Virus record (IMG/VR): IMGVR_UViG_3300025769_000517
Location: 1-31,081 of that record
Strand: one strand, 5' to 3'
Source of the DNA: a virus
DNA: 31,081 nt
The notes below the pieces were generated by a model. It saw only the letters and a program-made list of their open reading frames with translations. It did no database searches and was not told the origin of the DNA. The translations under genes were made by a program, and so were the position numbers. Positions within the stretch are counted from its first letter, which is position 1, and every line of letters starts with the position of its first letter. Below, in pieces: positions 28,343 to 31,081 of the stretch.

Positions 28343-30057
28343 TGGAATTAAATATTACAGAAAATTTAGAGAAGAGCGTATTACTACCTTTATACACACA
28401 AGAGAATGAGCTTAACTCAGATGGTATGAGTGCTGCTGAAAAACTTGGTTTAGATACAGGTAATTTTTATTTAGATAGTCAAAACAGAAACGAAAAAAAT
28501 ACACAGATACCATTTTATAATGAAGTAGAAATTAAGGCTAAGAAAAAATCTTTAGAAATGACTAAAGAATTTTTTGTAGATAACTTACCTAGATTTTTTA
28601 AAAATTTACCAGAGGATGCTCTTTACGGAATATTCAAAGGAATTGAAAATGGTGTAAGTGCAACAACAGAATCTTTCCCTGGTATTAAACCATTTGTTGA
28701 TGAAGTAGCAGAAAAGAATATTGCTCCAGAACCTTTTAATTTAACATTAAAACAATTATCAGAAAGAGTACATAATTTAGATCAAGAAAGAGATAAGACG
28801 TTTGCTAATGATTTAGCAGGTTATATGTTCCAAGCAGCTCCATATTTATTCCTTGCAAGATCTAGATTAATACAAGGTGGTATAGGAATAGAAAGAGCTA
28901 ACCTTTTAGCCTGGATGTTTGCATCGGGTATGGGATTCAAAAATGAAGAATTATTAGTTAGTGATGTTTTTGCTAAATCTTTAGGAGATTCTAAGTTTAT
29001 GGATTCTCTTAAAAAATTTGACGAAAAAATTGTTGATACTGGAGTGAGTGTTGAGGGAATAGTAAACTTTAGTGCAAGAGCTATGGATGGCTTATTGTTC
29101 GAAAAATTATTTGGTAAAATAAAAGAAGTTTATAAGAATTGGAAAATATCTAAATTACCTCCTAAAGAAAAAGTTAAGTATCTTGGCGATCAAAAAGAAA
29201 TAAAAAAATTATCTGAGGGTATGGTTGAACAACAAAATAAACCATTAAAATTCTTTCCAAATCAAGACGATGTTAATACAGCTACAGCTGTAGTTAAAAA
29301 CATGGATAATCCTAGCGATGCTGTAATAGATCAAATTAAAAAAGATCCTAATGTTAAAGAGGTTATAGATAATCAAAAAAAAGGAGAGCTAGGTAGTACA
29401 GCTGAAAAATTTAATAATCCAGAATGGCAAGCTAATAGAAAGTTTAATTTTGACGGAGAAGAAATAACAGGTTTTGAAAATGCTATAAATAAATATTATG
29501 GAAATGGTGCATCTAAAAAAGATAAGATTGTTCATATTATGATTGGCAATCCAGCATCTGGTAAATCTTTAAAAGGAAATGTGATTGCTGAACACTTTGG
29601 TTCAAAAGTTATTGATTCAGATGATTTTAAATTAGCTTTAACAGGTAAAAAAAATACATCAGCTACATCTGCTGTTCATGATGAGGGTAAATTTTTAGCA
29701 GATAAAACTTTACAAATAGCTATGGGTAATGGAGATAATTTAGTGGTTCCTATTATTGGTAAATCTGAGGATAAAGTTATGAACTATGTAAATTTATTTA
29801 ATCAGAATGGCTACACAGTTAAATTGGTATATGCCAAAGCTCCAACAAATAAATCTAGAATGTATAATATTAAAAGAAGTTTAGTCACTGGTCGATTAAT
29901 ACCAGATGAATATTTTAGTCAAGATTTAGACAGCAAAATTAATTTTGTTTATGATGTAGTAAAACCCAAAGTAGATGGTTCTGCTACAATCAAAACAGGA
30001 ACAATAAGAAAGAACGCTATCGTTGAAAAAGAAACTACAGGTAGCGGTATATATTAA
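28342..30057 (+). CDS. Virion-type protein with C-terminal zeta-toxin-like kinase domain
   Basis: 571 aa. Residues 1-380 look like a helical virion/ejection protein. Residues about 394-545 form a P-loop kinase of the zeta-toxin/PNK type: Walker A IGNPASGKS (401-409), VIDSDDF (423-429), AVHDEGKFLADKTLQ, LVVPIIGKS, KLVYAKAP and an Arg-containing lid (NIKRSLVTGRLIP). Zeta toxins phosphorylate UDP-GlcNAc and block wall synthesis, but the substrate here is unknown. It lies between the gp15-like gene and the large ejection gene, so it may be injected with the DNA. It starts by overlap with the previous stop. Confidence 0.8.
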   Translation: MELNITENLEKSVLLPLYTQENELNSDGMSAAEKLGLDTGNFYLDSQNRNEKNTQIPFYNEVEIKAKKKSLEMTKEFFVDNLPRFFKNLPEDALYGIFKGIENGVSATTESFPGIKPFVDEVAEKNIAPEPFNLTLKQLSERVHNLDQERDKTFANDLAGYMFQAAPYLFLARSRLIQGGIGIERANLLAWMFASGMGFKNEELLVSDVFAKSLGDSKFMDSLKKFDEKIVDTGVSVEGIVNFSARAMDGLLFEKLFGKIKEVYKNWKISKLPPKEKVKYLGDQKEIKKLSEGMVEQQNKPLKFFPNQDDVNTATAVVKNMDNPSDAVIDQIKKDPNVKEVIDNQKKGELGSTAEKFNNPEWQANRKFNFDGEEITGFENAINKYYGNGASKKDKIVHIMIGNPASGKSLKGNVIAEHFGSKVIDSDDFKLALTGKKNTSATSAVHDEGKFLADKTLQIAMGNGDNLVVPIIGKSEDKVMNYVNLFNQNGYTVKLVYAKAPTNKSRMYNIKRSLVTGRLIPDEYFSQDLDSKINFVYDVVKPKVDGSATIKTGTIRKNAIVEKETTGSGIY

Positions 30058-30131
30058 CACTACACAATAAACATTAATTAGTATAAGAGAAAGGAAAATG
30101 GGATAATTCCTATCCTAAACAAAATCATATC

Positions 30132-31081
30132 ATGGCTGGACCAATATTAAAAAAGACGATTATTGAACCTATTGTAGATCTAACTAAACCTGTAGTCTCA
30201 AATATTTTAAAAAAATCTTCTGAGATTATAACTAAGGCAGATGGTAAACCTAAAAAGATAGATGAATCTACTATAGTAAAAGATAAGACAGATTTTTCTG
30301 GAGAGGCTAAAGAGCTTACTGAGGGAGCTAGTCAAGCTGAGGGTGGCAATATTATTGAAAACGACAGCATTTTAAAAAATGATGGATCTACTGCTATTCC
30401 TAAAAAAGTTTTACCAGACAATAGCATTAAACCTACAGACTCAGATGTTAATGTTATATTAGATCTTGCAAAACCAGAATCTACAAGCGTTTATAAAAAT
30501 TCAAAACATTTAGATACATTTAATATTAAGTATATCGATAGCGATCAAAGTATCTATGACATGATTGCAGCTCATGAAAAACTTTATAAAAATAAATTAA
30601 CTACAAAAACAAAAGATAAAGATATTAACGATATAGCTAATTTATTAAGTAAAGATCCAGATAAATTAAGTTTTGACTTCTTAGCTACAAAGCCTGGCGA
30701 AATACCACCACCAGGCAAGATAAGAGCTTTTAGAGATTTTTATATTTATAAAACTGAACAATTAGATCTATTAGCTAAAAAGGCTGTTAATGGTACAGAT
30801 GCTGATAGAGTTTTATTTAAACAAGAAATGGCATTGGTTGCTAATCTTCATCAAAAACTAGCAGCTATAAGATCTGATGCAGGTAGAGCTTTAAGAGAAT
30901 GGCAGCTTACATCTAAATCTACAAGGTTTGATGACACAAGTTTTGCTGAGCTTAACTTATCTAATACTTTAGAAAAATTAGGTGGAGCTGAGGATATAGC
31001 ACAAACTGCTAAGATGTATTTATCTCTTCCTAAAAACAAGAGAGCGCAATTTGTTGATGGTGCTGGATTTGCAAAAAAATT
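30132..31081 (+). CDS. Large ejection/internal virion protein, N-terminal part (runs off window)
   Basis: An open frame from ATG 30132 continues without stop to the window edge (316 complete codons). The first about 130 residues are linker-like (KPKKIDESTIVKDK; AEGGNIIENDSI). The later part (DADRVLFKQEMALVANLHQK, then LAAIRSDAGRALREWQ) resembles the helical signature in very large phage virion proteins that take the place of T7 gp16. The full length and any enzyme domain lie outside the window. No strong ribosome site is next to this ATG. A strong one serves a two-codon frame at 30098. Confidence 0.7.
   Translation, partial: MAGPILKKTIIEPIVDLTKPVVSNILKKSSEIITKADGKPKKIDESTIVKDKTDFSGEAKELTEGASQAEGGNIIENDSILKNDGSTAIPKKVLPDNSIKPTDSDVNVILDLAKPESTSVYKNSKHLDTFNIKYIDSDQSIYDMIAAHEKLYKNKLTTKTKDKDINDIANLLSKDPDKLSFDFLATKPGEIPPPGKIRAFRDFYIYKTEQLDLLAKKAVNGTDADRVLFKQEMALVANLHQKLAAIRSDAGRALREWQLTSKSTRFDDTSFAELNLSNTLEKLGGAEDIAQTAKMYLSLPKNKRAQFVDGAGFAKK

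Noticed and set aside
1-31081. CRISPR array, insertion sequence, transposase or rRNA
   Set aside because: No regularly spaced long direct repeats, terminal inverted repeats with a transposase, or rRNA-like conserved segments were seen.

Overview
The window is a contiguous, AT-rich stretch of a temperate, short-tailed (podovirus-like) phage. I recognise many of the small conserved proteins and the virion module from marine podoviruses, especially phages of SAR11-like or other AT-rich alphaproteobacteria. That host call is inference from AT content and family resemblance, not proof. No host gene and no insertion sequence is visible.

Layout. (a) 1-2.5 kb, plus strand: tail-fibre or receptor-binding proteins with an internal terminator. 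(b) 2.5-4.9 kb, plus strand: a tightly overlapping lysis region with a GH24 lysozyme, a holin-like two-TM protein, a TM plus coiled-coil protein, a small PD-(D/E)XK endonuclease and small hypothetical proteins. (c) 4.9-5.2 kb: a phage attachment site. It has the 3' half of a tRNA-Arg(TCT) gene as core, 8-bp repeats phased at 11 bp on both sides, and a strong rightward terminator. (d) 12.6-5.2 kb, minus strand: an early/lysogeny arm that starts with a CI-like repressor. It then carries a PD-(D/E)XK exonuclease, a Rad52-like annealing protein candidate, a small protein with an SSB-like acidic tail, a protease-less LexA-like protein, DUF3310, an LPD29 protein, a run of small hypotheticals, a tyrosine recombinase and a second HTH protein. 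(e) 12.6-12.8 kb: a divergent immunity region with two back-to-back promoters whose start codons lie only 7-9 nt past the -10 boxes, plus a palindromic operator over the repressor start codon. (f) 12.8-15.1 kb, plus strand: Cro-like protein, small early genes, a lambda-O-like initiator candidate with repeats inside the gene, and a DUF6362-like protein. (g) 15.1-31.1 kb, plus strand: TerS, a GC-rich noncoding stretch (possible cos/pac), TerL, portal, scaffold, capsid, tail tubular A and B, then T7 gp13/14/15-like internal virion proteins. These are followed by a 571-aa protein with a zeta-toxin-like P-loop kinase domain and a very large ejection-type protein that runs off the end.

How it works together. 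Regulation, recombination and integration look lambda-like, while the virion looks T7-like. No RNA or DNA polymerase is seen, so host enzymes probably transcribe and copy the genome. The late plus-strand transcript would run from the terminase genes through the structural genes and, on a circular or concatemeric genome, through fibres and lysis genes to the terminator beside attP. Because phage genes lie on both sides of the tRNA fragment and the tRNA 5' half is missing, this is attP, meaning the virion or excised form rather than an integrated prophage.
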